From positions 298,337 to 362,336 of the forward strand of contig NZ_BMIH01000004.1 of the NCBI RefSeq assembly GCF_014641735.1: DNA of 64,000 nucleotides, read 5' to 3'. The translations under genes were made by a program, and so were the position numbers. Position 1 is the first letter of the stretch; each line of letters begins with the position of its first letter. The notes beneath the pieces are model-generated. The model saw nothing but the letters and a program-made list of their open reading frames with translations. It was not told the origin of the DNA and did no database searches. The stretch is from Sphingomonas metalli (GTDB taxonomy: Bacteria > Pseudomonadota > Alphaproteobacteria > Sphingomonadales > Sphingomonadaceae). Below are positions 33,301 to 41,347 of this stretch, one piece after another.

Positions 33301-36300
33301 GATGGCAGAGCAGGGGTCGCGCGCTCGCGGGCGAGGCCGATCAGGTCGCCGAGGACGAGCCGATACGAGAGGCCCGTCTGCTCGTCGACTGCGTGGAGCG
33401 CCCGGTGCTGACCGTCCAGGTCGCGCTCTAGCGACTCGATGCGGGCCGCCGTCTGCTCGCGCTGCTGGCGCCAACCCGACGCGCCGTGCGGACGCTGGAA
33501 GAGGTCCTCGAGCTGCTCGCGGACGGCCCTGATCACGGGCTCCCGGTCCTTGTTGACGTCGTTGACCATCACGATGCGGTCGCCGAGGCCAGCGGCCTCG
33601 AGCCGCTTGTGCACGACCTCGAGCGCCGCCTGCTTCTGACAGACGACCAGCAGGCTCCGGCCAGTGCCGATCGCGTCGGCGACCATGTTGACGATCGTCT
33701 GACTCTTGCCGGTTCCGGGCGGTCCTTCGACGAGCAGACCCCGGCCGCCCCTCGCCTCGAGAACCGCGGCCTCCTGCGAAGGATCGCTGTCGGTTGTGAA
33801 GTAGCGCTCCCGCTCGGCGACGTGGGGCACCTCGGCCCGGTGAATCTCCTCGCCGACCCGGAATGCGGTCTCGAGGCTGCTCCCGGCCGGCGGCATGGCC
33901 TTCAGCTGGCGCAGGTCCTCCATGACGGCCTGGCCCATGAAGCCGAGGTGGAACAACGCCGCCGAGCAGAAGACCCGGTCCTCACCAGCCGCGACCCGCA
34001 GGTCCTTGGACGGCAGCGGCGCGAGCGTTCGCCCCGTCGCTTCGGCCAGCTCGCCGAAGGCCTCCACGACCTCGGTCGCGGTCGCGGAAGAGCGTCCGAG
34101 GACCTCGTCGGCGACTTCCCGCCAGCGCCGCGCCGCGTCGATGCCGAGAAGGGTCTCGAACGCCGGATTGAGTCGGACCTCCTCCCTGTCCCTGTCGAAC
34201 GCAAGCGTGACCCGGCCGCGCGAACCCGTCTCGGGATGGAGTTTCACCGGCCAGAGCAGGACCGGCGCGATGCGCGGCCGCGTCGATCGGTTGGCCTCCT
34301 GCATCACCAGGAAGGGGAAACCTAGATACAGACCGTCGATGCCGGTATCGCGGCGATAGAGGGTGGCGTGAGAGTGCAGCGTGCGAAGCCGCCGCTCCAC
34401 GCGTGCGTCCTCGGCGAACGCGTGCGGATCGATGTCAATGACCTGCTCGTTTCGCAACAGCACGTGGTCCAGGAGCGACGCGGCGGTCCGGCGCGGACTG
34501 TCGAGCTCGGCGAGGTCTACGCGCGCGGTCGTCTTGCCGACGATGAGCCTGGTCAGCGGCCCCCGCATGATCGCGCCGGTGATGCGACGTGCGTAGAAGT
34601 CGAGCAGCGTGGCGACGTAGGCCTGGCGTGGCGGCTGCCGCCACTCGTCCGGCGGCACGGCCAGCAGTGCCAGCGCTCGGGCGAGCGGCAGGCGCCGCTC
34701 GAGCCGGAACTGGTCACCCCACTCGTCGATGCGGTCACGACCGCATCTGGCGAAGCCCTCGAGGCGTGCCTCGATCTGGGTGTGGAGCTCGCGCCGCGGC
34801 ATGGCGGTCCGGGCCAGGGCCGCTTCGCGATCGAACGCGTCGACCCCAGCGCGGCGCGCAGCGTCCTCGGCCTCTTCGACGATCGCGTCGGCGGCGCGGA
34901 ACTGCGTCGCTGCCGCGCTCAGGAGGAGGATCAGGTCCTCCTCCTCAGTCACGCGCCGCTCGACGATGGCCAGTAGACCCGGGTGGTCCGTATCCGGCAG
35001 GACCCGGCGGCGCTCGTCCCACACCGCCGCCAGTCGGCTGCGGGACGTGGAAAGGGCCGTGACGCGCAGCTGCGCCTCGTCGAGCTCGACGTCGAGCTGC
35101 CGCGCCCGCTCGCGGACGCGTGCCCCGCGGCGCTTGAGACGGGCGAGCCAAACCTCGTCGTCGTCACGCTCCAGCCGATCGGGCACCGGGCCGGTGACCA
35201 GAGCGTAACCCTCCTCGAGGTGGTCGAGAAGCCAGCCCGGCGTGACGATCTCGCCGCGCACCACGAGCGGCATCGAGGGATTGAGCGCCTTCAGGGCCAG
35301 CGCGAGCCGCATGTCCTCCGAAACGCCCTCGAGCGCGACGATCGAGCGGACCTCCGTCCGCAGCCCGGCATGCTGGCCGGATTCCTCCAGCCAAGTGGCG
35401 ACCTCGCCGCCAAGCAGCATCGCGCGTGCCTCGTCCCACGCGCCAGCCTCGGCAGCCGCCAGTGCAAAGCGCTCCGGACTCGCATGCCGCACGCCAGCCA
35501 GCCGGATCGAGCGCCTGCCCTCGTGTTCGCCCACCTGACGGACCGCCGGCGGTGCTTCGGGGACCTCGCCGGCGAGCCACCGCTGGACCTCGCCCCACTG
35601 CCAGCGGGAGTGGCGGTCGAGCGAGAGCAACCCCCGCAAAAGTGCGTCCACCGGCGGCGCGAGACCCTCCGGTATGGGCGCACCGTTGGTCAGCACCGTT
35701 ATCAGGAACGTCTGGTCGTCCGCACCGGCGAAGCACTCGCCCCGAGTGACCTGCTCGAGGATGAGCATCCCGAGGCTCCACCAGTCGCTGGCGGCAGCGA
35801 CGCCGCCGGCCACGGCCTCGGGCGCGGTGTAGCGGGTGATCTCGAGCGGGGAGACGACGTCGAGGTCGTATTCCGAAAGACGCGCCGAGCCGAACCCGCC
35901 GAGGACGAGGTCCAGCGGCTCGCGCTGACGGACGAGGATGGCGCCCGGCCGCAGATCACGGTGGCGCAGCCCGCACTCGCCCAGGGCTGCCAACGCGCCC
36001 CCGACCTCGCGAAGGATGCTCGACATCGTCGCATGATCGTCGGCCAGCAGGCCCAGGTCGGCGAAGGTGCCGCCGCGGACGTCCTCCGACACCTCGTAGG
36101 CCCGGTCCTCCCAGCGCCCCGTCTCGAAGATCTCCGGGACGTGATCGCGGTCCAGCGCGCGGAGCGCGTCGTAGACCTCGGTGTCCGGCTCGCTCCCGTT
36201 CGCATAGAGAGTGAGCACCGCCTCGCGTCCGTCCTCCTCGTGGACGACCTCGTAGCGCTCGCGCACCTGGCTGGTGGTCGGCAGGCGCCGGATCAGGCGC

Positions 36301-36665
36301 CAGCCCGCGACCACGGTCTCGGACACCCCGTCCGCGGTCGCATCCGCGCCTCCACCCGCGTCGGCAGGTTCGAAAGCCGGCGCATCGATCTGCTCGGGGG
36401 AGCCGGCTCCCTCACCACCCTCTGCGATGTCACCGCCGCATTCGGGGCACATGATGTCGCCGGCATCCACGGTGTGGCCGTTCACGCAGCGGGGCGCGGA
36501 GCTCGCGGCAGGCGCGGCGGGCGCGACCGTTTCCGGGCGCCAGCCCTCGGGCCTGAGGGGTTGCGACGAGAGAGGCCAGTCGCAGGGCGAGCCGTCGACC
36601 TCGCCCTCACAGAAGGTCTCGCTCGGCGGGCGCTCCGTCCGGCAGTTGGGGCAGAACCTGATCAA
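30393..36665 (-). CDS. Giant zinc-ribbon / pseudokinase / SF1 helicase / Vsr-like nuclease fusion
   Basis: A 2090-residue protein starting at a TTG nested in the stop of the radical SAM gene. There are two zinc ribbons at the N-terminus (Cys5, 8, 19, 28; Cys60, His64, Cys73, Cys76). A protein-kinase-like domain lies at about 110-360: HRDLRPGAILVR near 235 keeps the HRD Asp, but the DFG site reads GGFGSA and the usual ATP-binding Lys is absent (AVLTLYA), suggesting a pseudokinase. A DUF4011/COG1112-type SF1 helicase follows: Walker A GPPGTGKSQT near 979, FDEASQMPVEYALPTL near 1640, RRLNVAVTRARQKV near 1905. The last 100 residues are Vsr/REase_MTES_1575-like (DFAIEDPRTGLYGIGIECDA). A defence role is inferred. 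Confidence 0.82.
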   Translation of the reverse strand: MIRFCPNCRTERPPSETFCEGEVDGSPCDWPLSSQPLRPEGWRPETVAPAAPAASSAPRCVNGHTVDAGDIMCPECGGDIAEGGEGAGSPEQIDAPAFEPADAGGGADATADGVSETVVAGWRLIRRLPTTSQVRERYEVVHEEDGREAVLTLYANGSEPDTEVYDALRALDRDHVPEIFETGRWEDRAYEVSEDVRGGTFADLGLLADDHATMSSILREVGGALAALGECGLRHRDLRPGAILVRQREPLDLVLGGFGSARLSEYDLDVVSPLEITRYTAPEAVAGGVAAASDWWSLGMLILEQVTRGECFAGADDQTFLITVLTNGAPIPEGLAPPVDALLRGLLSLDRHSRWQWGEVQRWLAGEVPEAPPAVRQVGEHEGRRSIRLAGVRHASPERFALAAAEAGAWDEARAMLLGGEVATWLEESGQHAGLRTEVRSIVALEGVSEDMRLALALKALNPSMPLVVRGEIVTPGWLLDHLEEGYALVTGPVPDRLERDDDEVWLARLKRRGARVRERARQLDVELDEAQLRVTALSTSRSRLAAVWDERRRVLPDTDHPGLLAIVERRVTEEEDLILLLSAAATQFRAADAIVEEAEDAARRAGVDAFDREAALARTAMPRRELHTQIEARLEGFARCGRDRIDEWGDQFRLERRLPLARALALLAVPPDEWRQPPRQAYVATLLDFYARRITGAIMRGPLTRLIVGKTTARVDLAELDSPRRTAASLLDHVLLRNEQVIDIDPHAFAEDARVERRLRTLHSHATLYRRDTGIDGLYLGFPFLVMQEANRSTRPRIAPVLLWPVKLHPETGSRGRVTLAFDRDREEVRLNPAFETLLGIDAARRWREVADEVLGRSSATATEVVEAFGELAEATGRTLAPLPSKDLRVAAGEDRVFCSAALFHLGFMGQAVMEDLRQLKAMPPAGSSLETAFRVGEEIHRAEVPHVAERERYFTTDSDPSQEAAVLEARGGRGLLVEGPPGTGKSQTIVNMVADAIGTGRSLLVVCQKQAALEVVHKRLEAAGLGDRIVMVNDVNKDREPVIRAVREQLEDLFQRPHGASGWRQQREQTAARIESLERDLDGQHRALHAVDEQTGLSYRLVLGDLIGLARERATPALPSLRQTLAPLDPGRLAVLQEVCAPTARLWLPARWEGSPLAETRPFGTDDGSGETFGDDLRAFHVAETSRGEVLERTPDALAIEEPEPYRAWSIANGRTLLDLDEGQRERLARWLERFAGAAGRQPGKTAAQTELAELERAMLALPADDAPADAVEVARAMDDADLEEWLAVSDRLLRRPTLIERLSPGRWLAAWRRRGLMKREGLTDRWAFGAALHRETALRPLRSRLVGVTAEVGEPAGQLPSLRIPELLAHARAIKAELAAAEALVARVESYPEPRIATAMARAATRGAVEDLIEGIDQGLARHAARMASRAALARMQPWMEGGWLEGREAAIAANVPGAAAAVPLLEELPHVVAYQRFRARVPQLGDDAMAVFGQLARIRDRLEELPRVELEPTVRRIMGIEARLAWKARMEAANPTLMLEADELEAKAASLKTADREMRGLNRRLLVDGLDASRLRPFREWEDITRLRGVRARRLREFVERGADLGLMRLRPVWLVNPDVASRLLPLRKALFDTVIFDEASQMPVEYALPTLYRSGAMIVSGDEKQMPPTAFFSSRVESDEAEVFEGQAAEDMPEEEREAVEETWNRREIKDCPDLLQLAKTVLPSTTLQIHYRSAYRELIQFSNASFYVNRLSVPARHPADEIRRKRPVEMIRVDGTYVDQTNPDEAERVADVLRDIWTSAGSTPPTIGVVTFNRKQADLIEEVLEDRAEGDPAFRTALARERERVEGGEDMGLFVKNVENVQGDERDVIVFSSTFGRNAQGTFRRSFGVLGQTGGERRLNVAVTRARQKVVLVTSMPIPLISDLLSTRRQAASPRDFLQAYFEYARALSDGDLDAAEALLSRLTPEQRRQRSREAGGDGLEAAVAEEIRSLGWEPASVGDDGAFGLDFAIEDPRTGLYGIGIECDAPRHPLLESARAREMWRPDVLRRSIPRIHRVSSHRWFHEPEHERERLRRAVISAMGVLA

Positions 36666-37306
36666 GAAAGCGCTCCCACCATGTCGGACGTGACGGCCAG
36701 GTGACCGGCTGCAGCGAGCGCGCGCCTCAAGCGGGCCATCTCGCCGCGTGCGGGGATACCGGCAAGCCACGCGTGGCCTTGCTCGTCGAAAGCGACGTCC
36801 AGCCGGCGATCCGCGGCAGTCGCGGGCCGATCGTAAGACAGCACCCCGACGCCCGCGGCCGTCAGAGCGTGGATCCGCTGGTTGTCGCTGCCGCGGAGCG
36901 CGAGCGTCTGCGGCAGGTCGGGACGGAACGGCCCGGTGACGAGGGCGTCGATGAGGTCGGGATGATCCGAGAGCCATCCCTTCACCTCGTCAAGCTCCCG
37001 ACCGGTGAAGACGAGCGTCGAGCTGCCCGACACGGCGCGCCAGTGCGCGAGGACGGCGGCGAGCGCGTCCGGCTGGTCGAACGGCTCCCCGCCCGAGACG
37101 GTCAGGCCATCGGCCTCGCGGGCCATGGCGGCGAGCCGGTCGAGGACCTCGGCGACGGGCACCGTGCCGAGTCCCGGCTCCCACGTATCGACGGAAATGC
37201 AGCCCGGGCAGCGGATGGAGCAGCCCTGCAGCCAGAGCCCGGCCCGCCGCCCGGGGCCGAGAGCGGTGACAGGGAAGTGCAGCCTCGAGACGGATACGGT
37301 CGTCAC
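36662..37306 (-). CDS. Radical SAM protein, NrdG/PflA activase-like
   Basis: A 214-residue protein with the radical SAM cluster motif CSIRCPGC (Cx3Cx2C) at about residues 29-36, preceded by the typical GPGRRAGLWLQG. The SAM-binding LTVSGGEPFDQP follows. This is the 4Fe-4S single-cluster activase-like group that includes NrdG and PflA, but no glycyl radical enzyme is encoded nearby. A GTG at 37306 is nested in the stop of the AAA+ gene, and its own stop overlaps the giant helicase gene. Its substrate in this system is unknown; modification of an operon partner is a reasonable guess only. Confidence 0.85.
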   Translation of the reverse strand: MTTVSVSRLHFPVTALGPGRRAGLWLQGCSIRCPGCISVDTWEPGLGTVPVAEVLDRLAAMAREADGLTVSGGEPFDQPDALAAVLAHWRAVSGSSTLVFTGRELDEVKGWLSDHPDLIDALVTGPFRPDLPQTLALRGSDNQRIHALTAAGVGVLSYDRPATAADRRLDVAFDEQGHAWLAGIPARGEMARLRRALAAAGHLAVTSDMVGALS

Positions 37307-39129
37307 GCATCCTCCAGGACGAGAGCCGTGACCGTGCCGGTCTCGACACGCCGCACGGTGGCTGGCGCGTTACCTTCGCGGTCGAACAGGGCGCGGGCGA
37401 GCGGGTTGATCAAATGCGCCTCGATCTGGTTGCGGATGCCGCGGCCGCCGTTCGAGAGATCGGCGGTGCACAGGTGACGAAGCGCATCCCAGGCCTCGGG
37501 CGACAACGTGACACGGTGGCCAGACGCCTCCGCGTCGGCCAGCACCAAGCGCACCATCGACGCGAAGATCTCCTCCGCCACCGCGGGCCGGATGAAGTCG
37601 AAGACGATCACGTTCTCGCCGAAGCGGTTAAGGATCTCGGGGCGATTGAGGACCAGCTTGAAGTGGTTGCCGATCTCGGCGCGGACGCGCGAGCGGACCT
37701 CCTCGAACGGTTGATCCGGCGTGACGTTGGCCCGGCGGCTGCCGTCGGGCGCGGTCGAGTATATGCCGAGGTTCGACGTGAACACGATCAGGGCCTCGGA
37801 GAAGTAGACCCGGTCCCCGCGCCCCGACGTGAGGACCCCGTCGTCCAGGATCTGGAGGAACTTGTCGAGGATGCGCGGGTGCGCCTTCTCGATCTCGTCG
37901 AACAGGACGACCGAGAACGGACGCTCGCGCACCGCGTTCGTCAGCTCGCCACCCGCGTCGTAGCCTACGTAGCCGGGCGGCGCGCCGATGAGCCGCTGGT
38001 CGGCGTGCTCCGCGCTGAACTCCGACATGTCGAAGCGGATGTATGCGCTCTCGTCGCCGAAAAGCAGTTCGGTCACCGTCTTCGCGAGCTCGGTCTTGCC
38101 GACCCCGGTCGGTCCCGCGAGGAACGCGATGCCGCGCGGACGTCCACCGCGACGTCCACCCCCGATCCCGGTGGCGGCCCGCTTCACGATGTCCAGCATG
38201 TGCACGACGGCATGGTCCTGCCCGACGACTCGGCGCCTGATCGTATCCGCTCCGCCCCGGATCCTCTCGCGCTCGATCTTGCGCCAGGCGTCCTCGGTCA
38301 CCCCCACCTTGTATCGGCGGACCGCCTCGGCGACGTCCTGCACCGCCACGCCCTCGGTCCGCGCAAGCTGCGCGACGGCGCTGAGGTCGACAAGCAGCAT
38401 CCCCTCGGTGGCGTCCACCAGGTCGGCCACTGCCGCATCGACCACGTCCTGCCCTGCGTCGCGTGCGCCCGGCATGCCGCGGACCAGCGATGGAGCAACG
38501 GCGCCGCGCGCCGCGCGGTCCGGCGGTGCGACGGGGATATGGCGAAGTCGGGGATTATCGATGGTCAGCCAGTCGGGGAGGTCGCCCTCCCGCTCCGCGA
38601 TCCAGACCACGCAGTTGTAGCGAGGGGCACGGCCGGGCCCGACGGGGCGGGCCTCCGCCGACTGGCTCAGCACCAGCGCGCGGGTGAAAAGCGCCTGCTC
38701 CTGCGGTGACAGGGCATCGTTGCGAACGATGAGCCGCGAAGCGAAGTCCGCGACGAGGGCGACCGGCGCTCCGTCGAGCCCCACGAGCCGCTCGAGCGTG
38801 GTCCCGAAGAGATCCACGCCGGCCGGCGCCCGGCCATTCGACGGCGTCAGCCCGAGCCGAGCCAGGAGCGCGTCGGCGTCACCCTGCGATCCGTCAGGGC
38901 GCGGCAGCACGGCGAAGCCCCCTACCGGATCGTAGCCAACGACATCGGCGTAACCGGCTCCGCAGAGCGTCGCCGCAAGGACGTCGGACAGGGGAGCCGC
39001 CACGGCGGCGCCACCGACGTCGCGGATCTGCAGGTCCCGCACATTTCCCGTCAGCACGAACTGGCTTTTCAGCGGAAGGAAGCGGGTCAGGTCGCGGACC
39101 CAGCGCGGCCGCACGTCTTCTTCCTTCAC
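37303..39129 (-). CDS. ClpA/ClpB-type AAA+ ATPase
   Basis: A 608-residue protein. Residues 1-300 resemble a decayed first ATPase domain (PLKSQFVLTGNVRDLQIRD; APVALVADFASRLIV; WLTIDNPRLRHIPVAPPDR) without a Walker A. Residues 305-600 are a clear ClpA/B second AAA+ module: VVGQDHAVVHMLDIVKRAAT, Walker A GPTGVGKTELAKT, the pore loop GAPPGYVGYD, Walker B VVLFDEIEKAHP, sensor 1 IVFTSNLG, and the ClpB D2-small domain (LSNGGRGIRNQIEAHLINPLA). It likely unfolds or remodels a protein. It is the first gene of the four-gene operon; the ATG at 39129 is within a divergent 172-bp promoter region. Confidence 0.87.
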   Translation of the reverse strand: MKEEDVRPRWVRDLTRFLPLKSQFVLTGNVRDLQIRDVGGAAVAAPLSDVLAATLCGAGYADVVGYDPVGGFAVLPRPDGSQGDADALLARLGLTPSNGRAPAGVDLFGTTLERLVGLDGAPVALVADFASRLIVRNDALSPQEQALFTRALVLSQSAEARPVGPGRAPRYNCVVWIAEREGDLPDWLTIDNPRLRHIPVAPPDRAARGAVAPSLVRGMPGARDAGQDVVDAAVADLVDATEGMLLVDLSAVAQLARTEGVAVQDVAEAVRRYKVGVTEDAWRKIERERIRGGADTIRRRVVGQDHAVVHMLDIVKRAATGIGGGRRGGRPRGIAFLAGPTGVGKTELAKTVTELLFGDESAYIRFDMSEFSAEHADQRLIGAPPGYVGYDAGGELTNAVRERPFSVVLFDEIEKAHPRILDKFLQILDDGVLTSGRGDRVYFSEALIVFTSNLGIYSTAPDGSRRANVTPDQPFEEVRSRVRAEIGNHFKLVLNRPEILNRFGENVIVFDFIRPAVAEEIFASMVRLVLADAEASGHRVTLSPEAWDALRHLCTADLSNGGRGIRNQIEAHLINPLARALFDREGNAPATVRRVETGTVTALVLEDA

Positions 39130-39301
39130 CTTCGCGCTCCCCCCGTTCGGACGACTCCCTTCTCTTAGGTTCGTCGCGAGATAGACTATCGGTTCGAACG
39201 CTTATTTCAATCCGCACAGCGACTTGTTGCCCTGATCCGGACAGTCCGGCAGTCTACCCGTGAAGCCGGCGGGGAGAACCGCGGGCCCAAGGGAGGATCG
39301 C

Positions 39302-40003
39302 ATGAGGAAGCCCGTCAGGATTGACAGGGCGTCCGGCAGGCAGTCGGCGTCTTCAAGACCAGCCACGCCGGGAGCGGCGCCCGCCCGGCCCGCGCAGCAG
39401 AACTCTGCGTTGGGTCAGGGTTGCGGTGTCGTCCTGGCGATCCTCTTCGTCCTAATTCTTGTCGGGAAGTGCTCATCGGGCTCGACCGGCGCGCCCGGGA
39501 ACACAACACAGACCGCGGTCTCGGAACCCGCCTACGTCACAGCCCGGAGCCTGAAATGCCGACGGGAACCCGAAGCCTCGGCGGCGATCTCCGAAGGCCT
39601 CGCGCGGAATGACCAAGTCGTCGTCACGGAACGACGCGGTGAGTGGGTGCGGCTCACCCGTGCCGGAGGCGACTGCTGGGTATCGGGCACCTTCCTGGCG
39701 AACGCCCCGGTGGCAGGCACGACGGAGACCGGCTCCCCGACAACCGGCGCGCAGGGGTTGATGTCCACCGAAGCGGGTTCCACCGTCGCGGCGGCGGGGG
39801 CGGGCTACGTCGCGGGCAAGTCGGTGCGATCCGGCAAGCGCTATGCCGGTTCGCGGCGCCGCGGCTCATCTCGAAGCCATCGCGGCTCGGGTGGCGGCTA
39901 CTCCGGTTCGGGTTGTCCCTGCTCCGGTTCGCAGGTCTGCATCGGGCCTCGCGGCGGCCGCTACTGCATCACTAGCGGAGGCAACAAGCGGTATGGCGTC
40001 TGA
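39302..40003 (+). CDS. SH3-domain membrane-anchored protein
   Basis: A 233-residue protein. A basic N-terminus precedes one membrane segment (CGVVLAILFVLILVGKC, about residues 41-57). A bacterial SH3-like domain follows (AYVTARSLKCRREPEASAAI to RRGEWVRLTRAGGDCWVSGT). A low-complexity Ser/Gly/Arg tail ends with a Cys pair region GSGCPCSGSQVCIGPRGGRY, which resembles the tail of periplasmic nuclease-associated proteins. The ATG at 39302 was chosen because GGGAGGATCGC precedes it. It is divergent from the AAA+ operon. It may bind peptidoglycan or protein; its link to the neighbouring systems is unknown. Confidence 0.65.
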   Translation: MRKPVRIDRASGRQSASSRPATPGAAPARPAQQNSALGQGCGVVLAILFVLILVGKCSSGSTGAPGNTTQTAVSEPAYVTARSLKCRREPEASAAISEGLARNDQVVVTERRGEWVRLTRAGGDCWVSGTFLANAPVAGTTETGSPTTGAQGLMSTEAGSTVAAAGAGYVAGKSVRSGKRYAGSRRRGSSRSHRGSGGGYSGSGCPCSGSQVCIGPRGGRYCITSGGNKRYGV

Positions 40004-40219
40004 GGAACGCGCTCCCGATGGCGCCGCCCCTTGACGCCGACGACGAGAGCCATGCGTCGGCGCCATTCCCCGCATGAACATTCTCGTCCATCCGATGAAG
40101 AAATCTGATTTCAATCGACGAAACACAGGAACGACTCACGACTGCCGCCGGCGGTGACCGGATCGGCTTGCAGACCGGGACGTGCATACTGCATCTCCGG
40201 AAGAAACAGGGGGAGTGGC

Positions 40220-41347
40220 GTGGCCACGTTGAAGATCATCCACACCGCCGACTGGCAGCTCGGCAAGCCCTTCGGACGCTTCCCCGCGGAGGTGTCGGGC
40301 GCGCTCTCGGAGGCGCGCCTCGACGCGATCGACCGGATCGCCGCGGTCGCGGCGGACCGTGGTGCGGCGCACGTGCTGGCGGCAGGCGACATCTTCGACA
40401 ACGTCGACCCCGGTGACCGGATCGTCATGCAGGCGCTGTCGCGGATGGAGCGCGCGAACGTTACGTGGTGGCTGATGCCCGGCAATCATGACCATGCCCG
40501 TCCGGGCGGGTTGTGGAGCCGGGTCCGGCGGCTCGCGCCAACCCGGGTCCGTATCGTCGACACCCCGGAAGCCGTAGAGCTGGAGGAGGACGCCTGGCTG
40601 CTCCCCGCGCCTCTCGAACACCGCAAGACGACGTCGGACCCCACCGCCTCGATGGTGGACATGGCCACGCCGTCGGGCGCGCTGCGCATCGGCCTCGCGC
40701 ATGGCTCGATCACAGAGTTCGGCGCTACCGGCGAGAGCGCGAACCTCATCCCGCCGGACCGGGCGCGATCGGCCGGGCTCGACTACCTCGCCCTCGGCGA
40801 CTGGCATGGCTACCTCGTGGTCGGGGACCGAACCGCCTACAGCGGCACACCCGAAACCGACCGCTTTGGGCGCGACGAACCGGGCGCGTGCATCGCGGTG
40901 GATGTCCGGCAGGGCGACACACCCGCGCTCGACCGCGTGGATACGGGCCGTTATCGCTGGCTGTCCCGGCGCTGGGAAGTGTCATCCGCCGAGGACCTCA
41001 AGAGGGAGCTCGACGGGCTACGCTCGGAGGCACGTCTGGCCGACCTCCTGCTCGACCTGAGGCTCACCGGCGTGGCGAGCTTGTCCGACCGCGTCGCGGT
41101 CGTCTCCGAGCTGGAGGACAGGGTCGCGCACGAGCTGCGGCACCTCGACCTCGACGCCGGTGGGCTGATCGCCAAGCCCACCCCGGAAGACGTCGCGCGG
41201 ATCGACGTCCAGGGCGCTCTCGCGGGCGCGGCGGCCTCCCTACAGGCCCGGGCCGATGGCGGCGGCCCGGACGCAGCCGCAGCGGCGGCCGCGCTGGAGC
41301 GGTTCTACGTCGAGGTGATGCGCCATGGAGCGGAGGCATCGGCATGA
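40220..41347 (+). CDS. SbcD/YhaO-like metallophosphoesterase
   Basis: A 375-residue nuclease of the Mre11/SbcD type. Metal-binding motifs in order: HTADWQLGKPF (Asp, His), AAGDIFDN, MPGNHDHARPGG, GLAHGSI and LALGDWHGY. The C-terminal 120 residues are a capping/adaptor region for the ATPase partner. Upstream residues in frame are not homologous; I chose the GTG at 40220 because AGGGGGAG precedes it and the conserved MATLKIIHTADWQLG begins there. The ATPase gene starts within its stop (ATGA), so the two form an SbcCD-like complex acting on DNA ends, here in an accessory context. Confidence 0.85.
   Translation: MATLKIIHTADWQLGKPFGRFPAEVSGALSEARLDAIDRIAAVAADRGAAHVLAAGDIFDNVDPGDRIVMQALSRMERANVTWWLMPGNHDHARPGGLWSRVRRLAPTRVRIVDTPEAVELEEDAWLLPAPLEHRKTTSDPTASMVDMATPSGALRIGLAHGSITEFGATGESANLIPPDRARSAGLDYLALGDWHGYLVVGDRTAYSGTPETDRFGRDEPGACIAVDVRQGDTPALDRVDTGRYRWLSRRWEVSSAEDLKRELDGLRSEARLADLLLDLRLTGVASLSDRVAVVSELEDRVAHELRHLDLDAGGLIAKPTPEDVARIDVQGALAGAAASLQARADGGGPDAAAAAAALERFYVEVMRHGAEASA

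Noticed and set aside
30393..36665. Assigning the giant helicase to the Mokosh system
   Set aside because: It has a kinase-like and a COG1112-type helicase region, but the C-terminus looks Vsr-like rather than PLD, and the radical SAM and ClpB-like partners are not part of Mokosh as I know it.
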